Positions 44,101 to 49,144 of a stretch of DNA of 64,000 nt are shown in pieces. Numbering within the stretch: the stretch's first letter is position 1; every line of letters starts with the position of its first letter. A program made the translations under genes and the position numbers. Location: NCBI GenBank assembly GCA_944474755.1, contig OX104116.1, positions 6,885,547 through 6,949,546 of the forward strand, given 5' to 3'. The stretch is from Limnoperna fortunei. Taxonomy: Eukaryota > Mollusca > Bivalvia > Mytilida > Modiolidae. The notes beneath the pieces are model-generated. The model saw only the letters and a program-made list of their open reading frames with translations. It searched no databases and had not been told where the DNA came from.

Positions 44101-46490
44101 TCTTCTAGGTAACAATTGCTGATGAACTTTTGCATGTAAATAGTTCTACACATTTCAATCCAGTGTTTGACACCAAAACCACCTATTTTTTGCTGCTCTA
44201 AAGTCTTATCCGACATTTGGACTATTACCTATTTTTGGCCAAATTAAATTTCAGGGTTTTATGCATTTTTGTAAGTTTAACTCATAAATGATATCGTCTC
44301 TGTAAGATCTAAAGGCAATTTAATGTGACTTCTTTTGACATACAGATATAAATTGAACGGTCCATAGATATTTTTATTTATCAATAGTTTGTACATTTTC
44401 CCTTAAATGTGTATGGCTTATAAAATCAGTAACAATGTACTGGTATTTATCATCAAATTTATGGGGTCAGTAGGTATAAGGTTACAGACAGTCAGTGACA
44501 ACATACTGGTATTTATCTCCTAATTTATGGGGTCAGTAGGTATTAAGTTACAGATAGTCAGTGACAACATACTGGTGTTTATCTCCTAAGTTATTGGCTC
44601 AGACAGCAAACTAGTGATAAAAGGAATACAGGACAGTTCTGCATCTTTATTGCTTGTTGCATTTTTAAGTATTCTTTACATTATATATGGCTTTTAAACT
44701 GTGCTCTTGGATTTTTACATTTGAGTGTGTCTTGTTTTCATCTGATTTCCCACATGTACACTAAAACATTGATGATCATCATTACAAAAAAAAATTGTCT
44801 TAAGATGTGGGTATCTGTCTATTGGATTAATCGGCACAGTTGACATTATACAGGTGTATAACATTACCTGGGGCTCTGTAAGGACTGTTTATACAGGTGT
44901 ATAACATTACATGGTGCTCTGTCACCTGACATCTCCCAAGTGATTAGTTGCTACAATGAGTACTTCACTCTAGTTTGCTGATTGCAAAAAATAAAAATAA
45001 GAAATGCAGGCAATAATTTCTGAATTTACAGGGTTGTTAATGTGCTGTATTTGGTTTCATAACAGGTACAGCTTATGGAGCAGGAGTGTATTTTGCTGTT
45101 AATGCCAGCTACTCAGTTGGATATGCCATGCCAGGTAGTAATGGTATAAAACATATGTTCTCTGCCCAGGTGTTAGTCGGTGACACATGTCAAGGAAGCG
45201 GTGGAATGACTGTACTTCCTGTGAAATCTGGTCTGATGACATACGACTCGTCCTCTGACAATCCTCAAAATCCTGTTATGTTCATTATATTTCATGATAG
45301 TCAAGCCTATCCATCTTATCATATATTGTTCAAGTAATTTACAGTGTATATTATTGTACCCTTGTTTGTTTTTGTCTGTAAGTGAATTTTTCTTGTGATA
45401 TTTTAGTCTTAGACAATGCTGATCTGGCTACACATTTGTCTTCTTGGTACCAGAATCTAAGGACACAGACTAAATGTCTTTAGAGTTTGGTAGCAGCTCT
45501 TTTTGTTATATGTAATTATTTCTATTTTTTTTTGGACATGTATCACTATTTTTGATACAAAATATTTGAATTGGGTTATATCATCAAATATTAAATAGAT
45601 AATTGTTAGTTTTATTTCCAAGATGGAAATTATCCATCAACAAGCTTATGGTGAGATGGTTGATATTAAGGAAATAAAACAAACAGTAATCTGTTTATTG
45701 TTTAGTTGCATCATGTTTTAACATTGTTTTTGTAACTGATGATAAACAAGTTTTAGCTACAGCTTCTTTAGCTTTCTCATGTTAATTAGAAGAACTTATT
45801 GCATGAACTTCATGTTAAATGTATTTACGGTTATGCCGAGATTGTTGGTGTGTAAACGTTTCCTTTACCTTAAGCTATACCTGTTTTTTAACCAAATTTC
45901 TGCCTTATTTGTCTGATGTTGTTTGTTTTGCTTTGATGATCTTTGGTATTTAATCATACCATGTTTCCACATTATAATATTTGTTTAAATATTTCACTTT
46001 AGCTGAAGCTGTAGAAACACCTGATTTAACACTTTGTTATTATTATGACGAAACGTAGCAAAATTATTGCCTGGAACTTTGTTGTATTTTTTATTTTTAA
46101 TTTAGGTACTAGGAGAGATCTGGATGTTTTATTCTGATTTTACTCCGATTCAGTTAAATTATTTGAAAATTTTATCATTACATTAATTACGACTTTAATA
46201 TTTTACCACCAGGGACTGCATATGGAGCCGGAGTTTATTTTTCTCCACATGCATCACTTTCTGTTCAGTTTTGCTCACAAGACAGCGGTGGTAGCAAACA
46301 CATATTCTCTGTTCAAGTTTTGACTGGTGACATGTGTCAAGGAAGCGGTGGATTAAAGGTACTTCCAACCAAACCAGGCAAGGGTCACATGACCTACGAC
46401 TCAGCAGCAGACAATCCTTCTAATCCATCAGAAATAGTTATTTTTCACGACAGTCAGGCGTATCCAACCTATCATATTGTATTTAAGTAA
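418..46490 (+). CDS. PARP14-like: PARP14-like mono-ADP-ribosyltransferase gene (3' part, 15 coding exons plus a duplicate last exon)
   Basis: Seen: 15 exons (418-2124, 4730-5158, 5610-5851, 6878-7108, 7339-7560, 8473-8527, 12050-12241, 19762-19827, 21676-21855, 23238-23528, 31598-31809, 35445-35844, 36377-36528, 41543-41714, 45066-45337). All have AG/GT borders and matching phases and give about 1607 residues to a TAA. A second last exon at 46213-46490 would give about 1609. Order: KH-like repeats, macro1 (~531-713), macro2 (~780-944), macro3 (~993-1170), KH-like, WWE (~1331-1407), PARP catalytic (~1414-1607). This is the order of vertebrate PARP14. The family attaches single ADP-ribose units to proteins and binds or removes ADP-ribose through its macrodomains, in cytoplasm and nucleus, often in interferon-type antiviral defence; that role here is inferred. 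The catalytic His is in WHGT (residue 1494) and the Tyr in GVYF (1526). No Glu is present in the last segment, which fits mono- rather than poly-ADP-ribosylation. The 5' exons lie outside the window. Confidence 0.93.
2079..3690 (+). repeat. 59-bp minisatellite made of exon end plus 5' splice site (about 27 copies)
   Basis: The first unit is 2079-2137. It comprises the last 46 coding bases of the exon (residues DMDHCGGLAKAIVDA of macrodomain 1) plus 13 intron bases beginning gtcagtataatg. Later units repeat this with point changes, so nearly every copy carries the exon tail followed by a gtcagt-type donor. The variants gatggactgg, ggtggctgg and tagatttag mark sub-families. A ~350 bp block (about six units) is duplicated around 2945-3160 and 3295-3510. 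The unit is not a multiple of three, so use of any downstream donor would shift the frame, and the genomic frame meets a stop at 2175-2177. Confidence 0.95.
3691..4152 (+). other. Intron sequence, small hairpin only
   Basis: This is ordinary AT-rich intron. The one structure is an imperfect inverted repeat at about 3701-3750 (ggcgactcactaacaaa against tttgtgagggagtcgcc), a possible remnant of a foldback element. No exon-like frame is seen. Confidence 0.5.
4153..4559. mobile_element. Long-inverted-repeat MITE, copy 1
   Basis: The ends are inverted copies: near 4160 atgacctgtcaggta and near 4540 tacctgacaggtcat. The inversion extends inward for much of each half; for example gactcaggtaactt near 4306 is answered by aagttacctgaatc near 4383, and aaactgcttcaatctgtttt by aaaacagaatgaagcagt. 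There is no coding capacity. A second copy, with the same ends and interior, lies at 59531-59928 in the PUS1 gene. The element is a non-autonomous DNA transposon by structure; its family is not assigned. Confidence 0.85.
4730..5158 (+). CDS. PARP14-like exon 2: rest of macrodomain 1
   Basis: Acceptor tattacag; phase 1 in and phase 1 out (donor gtaatt). Residues 570-712 complete macrodomain 1: 'AAGMSVQKECHDYI', 'LPCKAIIHAVGPQW' and 'VAIPALSGGIFGYPLDKC' are the standard second half of the fold, including the phosphate-binding loop around SGGIFGYP. With the NAAN and GG of exon 1, this domain keeps the ligand-contacting residues expected of an active ADP-ribose binder or hydrolase. Confidence 0.95.
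5177..5450. repeat. TCCG microsatellite within a dispersed repeat
   Basis: A (tccg/tctg)n tract at about 5224-5250 sits in a sequence beginning tgcctctgcgacaacatgtc. The arrangement (short GC-rich head, 'ggtttactcatg', then TCCGTCC runs) is of a type I associate with dispersed repeats in bivalve genomes. No termini could be fixed. Confidence 0.5.
5610..5851 (+). CDS. PARP14-like exon 3: inter-macrodomain linker with 9-residue repeats
   Basis: Acceptor tgttgcag, donor gttaat; residues 713-793, phase 1 in and 0 out. The exon is mostly a polar linker holding four 27-bp units (5684-5791) that encode the consensus TYPDHTDKR, with a weaker fifth (KYPDHTESP) upstream. The end of the exon, 'FITVVKGLLTERQ', is the first strand of macrodomain 2. 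Acceptor, phase and domain continuity with exon 4 support the call; the linker itself has no known function. Confidence 0.88.
5684..5791 (+). repeat. Coding minisatellite, four 27-bp units
   Basis: Four consecutive 27-bp units begin at 5684, 5711, 5738 and 5765. They differ mainly in Asp/His and Lys/Arg/Gln codons (TYPHHTEKR, TYPDHTDKR, TYPDHTDRR, TYPHHTEQR). The length preserves the frame, so copy number could vary without disrupting the protein. Confidence 0.9.
5852..6877 (+). other. Intron, no gene seen
   Basis: AT-rich intron between exons 3 and 4. It holds a diverged dispersed-repeat segment at about 5994-6180 ('gtcccctaccgacttcgtca') and an imperfect inverted relation between the 'ttctgtaaatttggaaattgttgcg' region near 6220 and the 'cgcaaaaatttctgaatttacag' region near 6720, suggesting an old ~500 bp TIR element. 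No coding exon was found. Confidence 0.45.
6878..7108 (+). CDS. PARP14-like exon 4: first half of macrodomain 2
   Basis: Acceptor tattttacag, donor gtaaag, phase 0 on both sides, residues 794-870. 'VDVIVNSISQDLDLSHG' is the equivalent of the NAAN...GG loop, but NAAN has become NSIS and the Gly-Gly is lost. 'VVATSGGKMNCTIIHGTLS' follows the usual strand order. The domain is therefore a recognisable macro fold with an altered binding loop, more likely a reader or degenerate binder than a hydrolase (inference). Confidence 0.92.
7339..7560 (+). CDS. PARP14-like exon 5: second half of macrodomain 2
   Basis: Acceptor tattgcag, donor gtaagt, phase 0 on both sides, residues 871-944. 'SIAFPAVGTGVLSFP' is the conserved phosphate loop of the macro fold. 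The exon ends with the last strand, 'VEFVIFPKDTATIK'. It joins exon 4 in frame with no residue missing. Confidence 0.94.
7760..8080 (+). repeat. Degenerate tandem repeat (ggtaccagtgcagaatcaca)
   Basis: Irregular repetition of ggtaccag-(g/t)(a/g)cagaatc-acatgt units with spacing near 23-50 bp, in the intron after exon 5. The copies are diverged, so this array is older than the large neighbours. Confidence 0.75.
8473..8527 (+). CDS. PARP14-like exon 6: short linker after macrodomain 2
   Basis: A 55-bp exon, acceptor caattgcag and donor gtatac, phase 0 in and 1 out. It encodes AFNDFKQRLTGQDTSHGA; the first part resembles the C-terminal helix of a macrodomain. It is supported by the phase fit with exons 5 and 7 and by the domain context. 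As a very short exon it is less certain than the others. Confidence 0.75.
8612..8634 (+). repeat. Poly(A) tract
   Basis: An uninterrupted run of about 22 A at the start of the intron following exon 6. It may be the tail of an old retroposed sequence; no parent copy is recognisable. Confidence 0.7.
8724..10533 (+). repeat. 49-bp minisatellite (about 36 copies)
   Basis: The unit reads roughly aaatagtaaataaacctgtt followed by aagggagatataggatctca and cattgttac. Copies are well conserved with scattered substitutions and occasional 3-bp losses. The array ends inside a degraded foldback element (10512-10669), and the 'tataggatctcacattgttac' part of the unit matches the outer end of that element family, so the array probably arose from it. 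Confidence 0.95.
10512..10669. mobile_element. Foldback element, degraded copy
   Basis: The arms are 'tagtacaaatggattataag' near 10537 and, inverted, 'aataatcttagagtactaag' near 10641. The interior 'ttatccaatc' is answered by 'ggataaatcc'. It is the same family as the better copy at 11240-11400, with more substitutions. Confidence 0.75.
10670..11239 (+). other. Intron, no gene seen
   Basis: AT-rich sequence between the two foldback copies. It contains 'tttgcttatgacgtcattg' near 10763, which recurs as 'ttgtttatgacgtcatgag' near 11507 after the second copy, so the repeated element probably extends beyond the hairpins. No exon found. Confidence 0.45.
11240..11400. mobile_element. Foldback element, near-perfect ~160 bp hairpin
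   Basis: The 5' arm begins aggatcttacgttagtac and the 3' arm ends gtactaatgtaagattct. The match continues inward through gatttctccaatc/gattggagaaatc and ttaaattatggaa/ttccataatttaa to a tiny loop near 11318. The arms are about 78 bp each. A non-coding MITE-like element; its transcript would form a long RNA hairpin. Confidence 0.88.
12050..12241 (+). CDS. PARP14-like exon 7: linker and start of macrodomain 3
   Basis: Acceptor actttttcag, donor gtacta, phase 1 in and 1 out, residues 963-1026. A basic, proline-containing linker (MARAPADVESRTPRQRPMNK) precedes macrodomain 3 strands 'VNVVVKCGDITKENSDVIVN'. The binding loop is NCTSKSLDLSKG, so the NAAN motif and Gly-Gly are absent, as in macrodomain 2. 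Confidence 0.9.
12256..18890 (+). repeat. 57-bp minisatellite with GTAAGT in every unit (about 115 copies)
   Basis: The unit runs gttgtaagtcatagacaatt, gatccctgcatggggcctcc, tcgtctacatgataaca. It begins within ~30 bases of the exon 7 donor. Variants include attgttaattg, cttgggg and tacgtgat forms. A block of about 1.6 kb from ~14340 recurs 1794 bp downstream from ~16134 with no difference I could see; the junction 'ccctgcatgtaagtcattg' occurs at ~14400 and ~16194. A 280-bp block repeats at ~18430 and ~18710. Because 57 is 19 codons, long frames are open on both strands; these are not genes. Confidence 0.96.
18897..19761 (+). other. Intron with a dispersed-repeat relic
   Basis: From about 19345 to 19625 lies a sequence headed by tatacccccc and ending in 'gctcacagtccacacttgtt'. 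A relative with the same end is at 22866-23125. No exon or open frame with family similarity is present. Confidence 0.5.
19762..19827 (+). CDS. PARP14-like exon 8: macrodomain 3, helix after the binding loop
   Basis: A 66-bp exon, acceptor atattttgtag, donor gtaagg, phase 1 on both sides. It encodes GAVSKAILTAAGEGLQREIYEA, the expected helix directly after the binding loop of exon 7. Family similarity is strong despite the short length. The exon end TATGAGGCAG and its donor are the unit of the array that follows. Confidence 0.9.
19818..20803 (+). repeat. 26-bp minisatellite made of exon end plus 5' splice site (about 38 copies)
   Basis: Unit: tatgaggcag (last ten exon bases) then gtaaggactatatctg (first sixteen intron bases). 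Almost every copy preserves aggcag|gtaagg, a strong donor context. Small variants: tattaggcag, a 24-bp form lacking 'ct', and 'gtaatgact'. The unit length is not a multiple of three, so alternative donors in the array would mostly frameshift. Confidence 0.96.
20804..21675 (+). other. Intron with a scrambled SINE fragment
   Basis: At about 21300-21540 there are pieces matching the SINE at 33667-33936: 'accacatgatccatagta', 'aaactaccttaaccatttt' and 'tgtaaattggagttgagta' (compare accacgtgatcaatagta and gtcaattaagattggagtcg). Their order is rearranged. Otherwise AT-rich sequence without exons. Confidence 0.5.
21676..21855 (+). CDS. PARP14-like exon 9: central part of macrodomain 3
   Basis: Acceptor tattgttag, donor gtaggt, phase 1 on both sides, residues 1049-1108. 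'SLIVTSGGKMNCKHVFHFMA' parallels 'VVATSGGKMNCTIIHG' of macrodomain 2, showing that macro2 and macro3 are sister copies. 'LSTLSLPALGTG' is the phosphate loop. Confidence 0.94.
21900..22514 (+). mobile_element. Degraded SINE copies in intron
   Basis: Two eroded pieces are present: ~21907-21970 ('atgccaatttcagctat...gggggaggaag') and ~22286-22500 ('tttgtttatttgtttgtt', 'atggcatccagtttctattgg', 'caggaaaactggcaatcc'). Both follow the order of the SINE at 33667-33936. Neither has intact ends. Confidence 0.6.
22515..22680 (+). repeat. Short tandem repeat of ~43 bp (four copies)
   Basis: Copies of aagaaagatccctattgacc tggaggccaatacttctgtg tcat, one copy shortened. They lie in the intron between exons 9 and 10. 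Confidence 0.88.
22866..23125. repeat. Dispersed repeat with TCTG/TCCG tract
   Basis: It starts near tataccccgcaacttg, has a ctgtctgtctgttagtccgt tract, and ends 'agctcacagtccacacttg'. It shares its ends with the region 19345-19625. Non-coding. Confidence 0.55.
23238..23528 (+). CDS. PARP14-like exon 10: end of macrodomain 3 and polar repeat tail
   Basis: Acceptor ggtattgtag, phase 1 in. Residues 1109-1205: 'GQKALKPSEVASAIFKAVKSF' and 'VKQVTVVVYQQEMAGEF' finish macrodomain 3. A very polar tail follows (NRTSEQHR, KRTTESDEHDHNKHR, then NRTSEQHRAKRTTERG) that is already the repeat of the next array. I place the donor at 23528/23529 (gaacgtg|gtgagt) because it is a consensus site, leaves phase 1 as exon 11 needs, and the next unit has an in-frame TAA. 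An earlier weak donor at ~23429 is possible. The first unit, with gtgatgagc, lacks a usable donor. Confidence 0.85.
23392..28297 (+). repeat. Composite 27/48-bp minisatellite carrying many GTGAGT donors
   Basis: Two unit types: a 27-mer (aataggacctctgaacaaca tagggca) and a 48-mer that adds gaacgtggtgagtatgacca and ttacaaacatagggca. The array begins inside exon 10, so its first two 48-mers are coding. It then runs ~4.8 kb into the intron. Several dozen copies keep gaacgtg|gtgagtatg. Both unit lengths divide by three, which keeps all frames open; frames up to 1568 codons on the minus strand result and are not genes. The last unit (near 28277) still has the donor motif. Confidence 0.96.
28492..30757 (+). 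repeat. 18-bp minisatellite tgatcacatgacccaggc (about 125 copies)
   Basis: A near-uniform 18-bp unit; the main variants are catgac/catggc and caggc/cagac/caagc. It contains the palindrome TGATCA and the octamer TCACATGA. A long block beginning near 29141 (starting tggcccaggcagatcacatg) recurs near 29932 and again, shorter, near 30230, so there is higher-order structure. All frames on both strands are open because 18 is six codons; this is not coding. It lies in the same intron as the composite array. Confidence 0.96.
30758..31597 (+). repeat. Intron end with a 67-bp triplicate
   Basis: Three tandem copies at 31141-31330 begin with ctggtaccagctaacttagg and contain tatataacaactagatgtta; the third is truncated. 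The rest of the interval is plain AT-rich intron leading to the exon 11 acceptor. Confidence 0.8.
31598..31809 (+). CDS. PARP14-like exon 11: charged linker and start of KH-like segment
   Basis: Acceptor atattatag, donor gtgagt, phase 1 in and 0 out, residues 1206-1276. The charged start (GSHERHERKSSEDNDKEEQK) continues the polar tail of exon 10. Then 'TTFFIWSDSRDNIKAVKRDI' begins a KH-like module that ends in exon 12. The frame is fixed by both neighbours. Confidence 0.88.
31810..32661 (+). other. Intron, no gene seen
   Basis: AT-rich intron. 'ggggagataattggacttga' near 32369 also occurs near 23092, a small piece of a dispersed repeat. No exon found. Confidence 0.45.
32662..33304 (+). repeat. 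29-bp minisatellite, almost identical copies (about 22)
   Basis: Unit aaaaccattgaggtctcagt cctaatgac. Only one substitution (ttgtggtctc near 32762) is apparent across the array, so it is the most homogeneous repeat in the window and probably the youngest. Confidence 0.96.
33667..33936 (+). mobile_element. SINE-like retroposon, best copy
   Basis: Starts at a tttgtttgtttgtttg run, followed by 'gtgttttaacgccactttca', 'ttcatggcgtccagttttta', 'ggaggaagccggagtaccca', 'attggagtcgaatacaccct' and the end 'tcggtcaccgaggcccc'. The layout and sequence resemble a short retroposon I associate with bivalve genomes (from memory, no search). Fragments of the same family are at 21300-21540, 21907-21970, 22286-22500 and around 57914-59205. 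Confidence 0.75.
33944..34066. mobile_element. Small foldback (~120 bp)
   Basis: Inverted ends: ttaaccagtctaaaaaaa near 33946 and ttttttagactgtggttaa near 34043, with aataaaaagag/ctctttttatt inside. Non-coding MITE-like structure. Confidence 0.75.
34245..35290 (+). repeat. 21/24-bp minisatellite gactgagtgcccacgggatgt
   Basis: Mostly 21-bp units, with a recurrent 24-bp form that duplicates 'gat' (gggatgatgtgac). Substitutions are few (cacggg to catggg). About 48 units. Frame-preserving lengths create open frames on both strands; these are not coding. It lies 155 bp upstream of the exon 12 acceptor. Confidence 0.95.
35445..35844 (+). CDS. PARP14-like exon 12: end of KH-like segment and WWE domain
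   Basis: Acceptor cattttcag, phase 0 in and 1 out, residues 1277-1409. 'VKIKLDNGTVKISGADTNV' closes the KH-like module. The WWE domain follows: W1337 in 'SDYVHWYYKD', 'FKPFKYEDNIIIEKEY', 'WYTIDFHTMQET'. WWE domains recognise iso-ADP-ribose or mediate protein contacts. The donor is gtaaaa at 35845, chosen because it gives the phase exon 13 needs; the frame would otherwise run on to a stop near 35937. Confidence 0.92.
36377..36528 (+). CDS. PARP14-like exon 13: start of PARP catalytic domain
   Basis: Acceptor atcattttag, donor gtactt, phase 1 in and 0 out, residues 1410-1460. 'LPDTWVQMKPSQHLHEELL' and 'SPGNKEYDRVNTEFKKS' match the opening of PARP14/PARP10-type catalytic domains (LP..W..M, PGS.EY..V...F). 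It is followed immediately by a 5-kb intron that is nearly all minisatellite. Confidence 0.94.
36618..41320 (+). repeat. G-rich 22/25-bp composite minisatellite (~4.7 kb)
   Basis: Two alternating unit types: ggggatggtacaatagtgaca and ggggtagtagtgccaatagtgaca (22 and 25 bp counting the joining g). Many local orders occur; a ~900-bp pattern recurs (compare 37630-37990, 38576-38900 and 38911-39300). It ends at a run of 14 G (41292-41305). The unit mix keeps several minus-strand frames open, one of 1472 codons; this has no protein-like composition and is rejected as a gene. Confidence 0.95.
41543..41714 (+). CDS. PARP14-like exon 14: catalytic domain with the WHGT histidine
   Basis: Acceptor gtttacag, donor gtgaga, phase 0 in and 1 out, residues 1461-1517. 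'IFRVQNPYLYLQYAAKRREL' is the 'I.RVQNP.L...Y...K' helix of PARPs. 'LWHGTSADTVDKILNNGFNR' carries the NAD-binding histidine (1494), and 'SYCGKN' begins the loop before the catalytic tyrosine. The phase is compatible with both downstream last exons. Confidence 0.95.
41889..43399. mobile_element. TIR element with internal ~320-bp tandem units, copy 1
   Basis: Left end cacctgacccaaagggtcag; right end gtaagtcaggtgagccatac then gcctctagtt, so the termini include inverted CACCTGAC/GTCAGGTG. Inside, a ~315-325 bp unit is repeated about four times, each with 'ttctgatgggctgaatttc', 'ataaaccgcttgg', 'tccaaaatccaagatgg' and 'aacttcttctcgg'. There is no protein-coding frame. Related copies: 57967-59177 and, more distantly, 47738-49144. 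Confidence 0.8.
43400..45065 (+). repeat. Intron with two small tandem repeats
   Basis: At 44426-44590 there is a ~63-bp unit in 2.5 copies (gtactggtatttatc, atttatggggtcagtaggta). At about 44848-44925 there are two copies of atacaggtgtataacattac plus a flank. The rest is plain AT-rich intron leading to the first terminal exon. Confidence 0.7.
45066..45337 (+). CDS. PARP14-like terminal exon A: catalytic tyrosine to stop
   Basis: Acceptor gtttcataacag, phase 1 in, stop TAA at 45335-45337. It encodes 90 residues: 'GTAYGAGVYFAVNASYSVGY' with the catalytic Tyr, 'KHMFSAQVLVGDTCQGSGG', 'VLPVKSGLMTYDSSSDNPQN' and 'FHDSQAYPSYHILFK'. This is the canonical end of a PARP14/PARP10-type catalytic domain, and no residue is missing against exon 14. 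Downstream poly(A) signal AATAAA at 45673. Terminal exon B is its paralogue. Confidence 0.95.
45673..45678 (+). terminator. Poly(A) signal after terminal exon A
   Basis: AATAAA, 336 bases after the TAA at 45337. Position and context fit 3' end formation of the exon A transcript. Confidence 0.6.
46213..46490 (+). CDS. PARP14-like terminal exon B: duplicate last catalytic exon
   Basis: Acceptor ttttaccaccag, phase 1 in (same as exon A), stop TAA at 46488-46490. It encodes 92 residues: 'GTAYGAGVYFSPHASLSVQF', 'KHIFSVQVLTGDMCQGSGG', 'LPTKPGKGHMTYDSAADNPS' and 'FHDSQAYPTYHIVFK'. It is clearly homologous to exon A, but the segment after the catalytic tyrosine differs. There are no stops or frameshifts, so it looks functional. 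It can be joined to exon 14 in frame, making a second C-terminal half of the catalytic domain. Poly(A) signal at 46813. Alternatives: remnant of a tandem gene duplication, or an exon used only in some tissues. Confidence 0.88.
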
Positions 46491-46812
46491 AAGTAGCTTA
46501 TGAACTATTAGTGTCTGTCTAAAAAAAGTGGTCAGGGAGTGTTTACAATTTATGCTGCAACTACCACTTCAGTTATGTAAATATGTCCCTACAAATATAG
46601 CGAAGCTTTATTTGTAAATAATGATGTCAGCTCCTGGTACCCTTGTCCTTCTAACAATATTTAGTCTTCTGTTTTGGTTTACGGCATGTTATCGAATACC
46701 TTAGTGACATCAGCCTATGACTTGAATACACACAGAAAATTTCAAGTAAAAAATCAGCTAGAACTGCACTTTTTTCATGTTTTTTATAAGTATATGTATT
46801 TCCTGGTTGCAG

Positions 46813-46818
46813 AATAAA
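46813..46818 (+). terminator. Poly(A) signal after terminal exon B
   Basis: AATAAA, 323 bases after the TAA at 46490, almost the same spacing as for exon A. Confidence 0.6.
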
Positions 46819-47737
46819 AACTGCATTCGTACATTGTCAGAAAATTTACGGTTTATTTTTACTCACCATGAAACAGGTAAGAACTTTTCGGCTTCTCATT
46901 TCTAAGTCTCAAACAAACTGTATATTTTCTGACAATGTACTAATATTGTATATTAATTTGTTAAGATACACTGCCGGCCAATTGTATTTTTATTTTTCTC
47001 CTGTCATTTAGTGGATAAATTGTCTAGGTTGTCCAGACAACTCCACAATCAACTTTATCTGCTGACAAGTCTTACAACTAGATGTTATGTTGATAAAAGT
47101 AAATATATATGTACTAGTAGAATCAAAATAATTCATAGATATATACCAACTTGACAACAGGTTGGCCCTTTATGCCTACGTTTTATCCCCAGCTTAAACT
47201 CGGTGTAAAATATTTGGCAAAGGCCAACCCCTGGTCAAATCAGTATAAATTCATGCCCCAATGAATTATTTATAACTTGTTTACAGGTGGAAAAAACAAA
47301 ATCCAGTTTATTTGCAGTCTACACATGTATTTGTAGAATTATGTGCTCACTTCAATTATTATGTAATATTGCAAAAAAAATGGTAACAAAACATTCGTGT
47401 TTGTGGCAGGTTTTTTTGTTTGTTTGTTTGTTTTTTTTTGGACTAGACATTGAAATAAGGAATTTAACCATGAGTAAGCTTTCGTTATTAGATAAAAAAA
47501 AATACAGTATGATGTCATCACAAGAATTTTTTATGACCTGACAAGGAAAAATGGACATACAGTTTCAACATGATAAGATATTTTCACTCTCAAATGTCTG
47601 TAAACCCTTGACTGAATCTTATCCTCTATATATTGTTATTTTGTCAGTTCTTTCTAGTCTTAGTGGATTTAAATTTGTTGATCAATCTTGAACCAACAAT
47701 TAGTTTGTAAATAATTTTATAGTTCTACAGCTTTTGT
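46819..47737. other. Intergenic, no gene seen
   Basis: AT-rich DNA downstream of the PARP14-like gene. 'acattgtcagaaaatttacg' near 46832 is answered by 'tattttctgacaatgtacta' near 46922, an inverted repeat of about 110 bp overall that may be a small foldback. Short open frames have no recognisable similarity. Confidence 0.5.
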
Positions 47738-49144
47738 TAGCTAACCTGGACCAAAGGTCCATGTGAGCTTTTGCCATCACTTGGTGTCAGTTGTCCATCG
47801 TCTGCTTTTTTAAAAATCTTCTCATCTGAAACAATTGGGCCATTTTTTTTGTCAAACTTGGCCACAATCAGCACAATCATCCTTAGGGTTCCTAGTTTCA
47901 AATTTGTACCCAGGGTGTTGATTTACAGATAAAGAGGGCCACTGTTACTAAAATTAGAACATGGCGGTCAACACAGGTTTTTTATCATTATCTCAAAAAT
48001 TATAATAGCTATAGAGAAAACCGTTAAATCAAATTGATCAGCACATTAAGGTCTACAATAGTTGCTATTAGTGTGAAGTTGTGTATTGGCTTCTTTAGGA
48101 GTTATTGCCCTTTAATGACGATTTTTGACAAAATTTTTGGTATTTACAGCTGGAGTAAAACAGTAAAAGTATAGGTCTGAAATTGTCAGAAGATTCCTTA
48201 TAGGAGTTCTTGCCCATAAATGGCAATTTTTTATGAAATTTTACGTTTTTGTCCTGTAACTTAAAAAATATAACAGCTAGAGTGAAACTATAAATAGCAA
48301 AAATAATCAGCAAAAAAAGCCCTACTATTCATTTAATTGGTCTGAAATTGTCAGATGACTCCTTATATGAGCTTTTGCCCATAAATGACAATTTTTTAAT
48401 GAAATTTTCTGTTTTTATCCTGTAACTTAAAAACTGTAACAGCTATAGTTAAACTGTTAGTAGCAAAAAATGTTCAGCACTACAAGCCCTACAATTCACT
48501 GTATAAGTATATATTGTGAAATTTTCCGTTTTTGTCATGTAACTTATAAACCATAACAGCTAGCGTGAAATTATAATAGCAAAAATGATCAGCAGTAAAA
48601 GCCCTACAATTCACTTAATTGGTCTGAAATTGTCAGATGACTCCTAATAGGAGTTATTGCCCTTAAATGACAATTTTTTTTTATTAAATTTTCCATTTTG
48701 GTCCCCTAACTTGAAAACTAGAACAGCTAGATTGAAACTGTAAATTGCACATCTAATCAGCAAAGCAAGGCCTACAAATGATTGCTTAGTCCAAAATTGC
48801 AAGATGACTCTTAATAGGAGTTATTGCCCTTTAATTTTGAATTTTGACAAATGTTCAGTTTTTGTATTATAAATTAGTCTATAACACACCTAGAGTAAAA
48901 CAGTAAATTTCTAAATTACCCTAAAGGACAAGGCCTACAAACCATTTAATTTCAGAAATTGTCTGATGGCACCTTATAGGAGTTATTGTTCTTAACCAAA
49001 ATTTTTGAAGAAATGTTTAGTTTTTACACAGTAACTTAAAAGCTATATCAACTAGACTGAAACTGTAAATTACAAAAATTTAAATACAGTTGAAGTAATT
49101 TGGGTTCCAGGTGAGTGATTGCAGGCTCCTGAAAGCCTCTAGTT
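47738..49144. mobile_element. TIR element, related diverged copy
   Basis: Left end tagctaacctggaccaaagg and 'tccatgtgagcttttgcc'; right end 'ggttccaggtgagtgattgc' and 'gaaagcctctagttt', the same layout as the CACCTGAC elements but with diverged ends. The inside holds five or six ~170-190 bp units with 'ggagttattgcccttaaatg', 'taacttaaaaactgtaac' and 'cagcaaagcaaggcctacaa'. No coding capacity. Confidence 0.7.
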
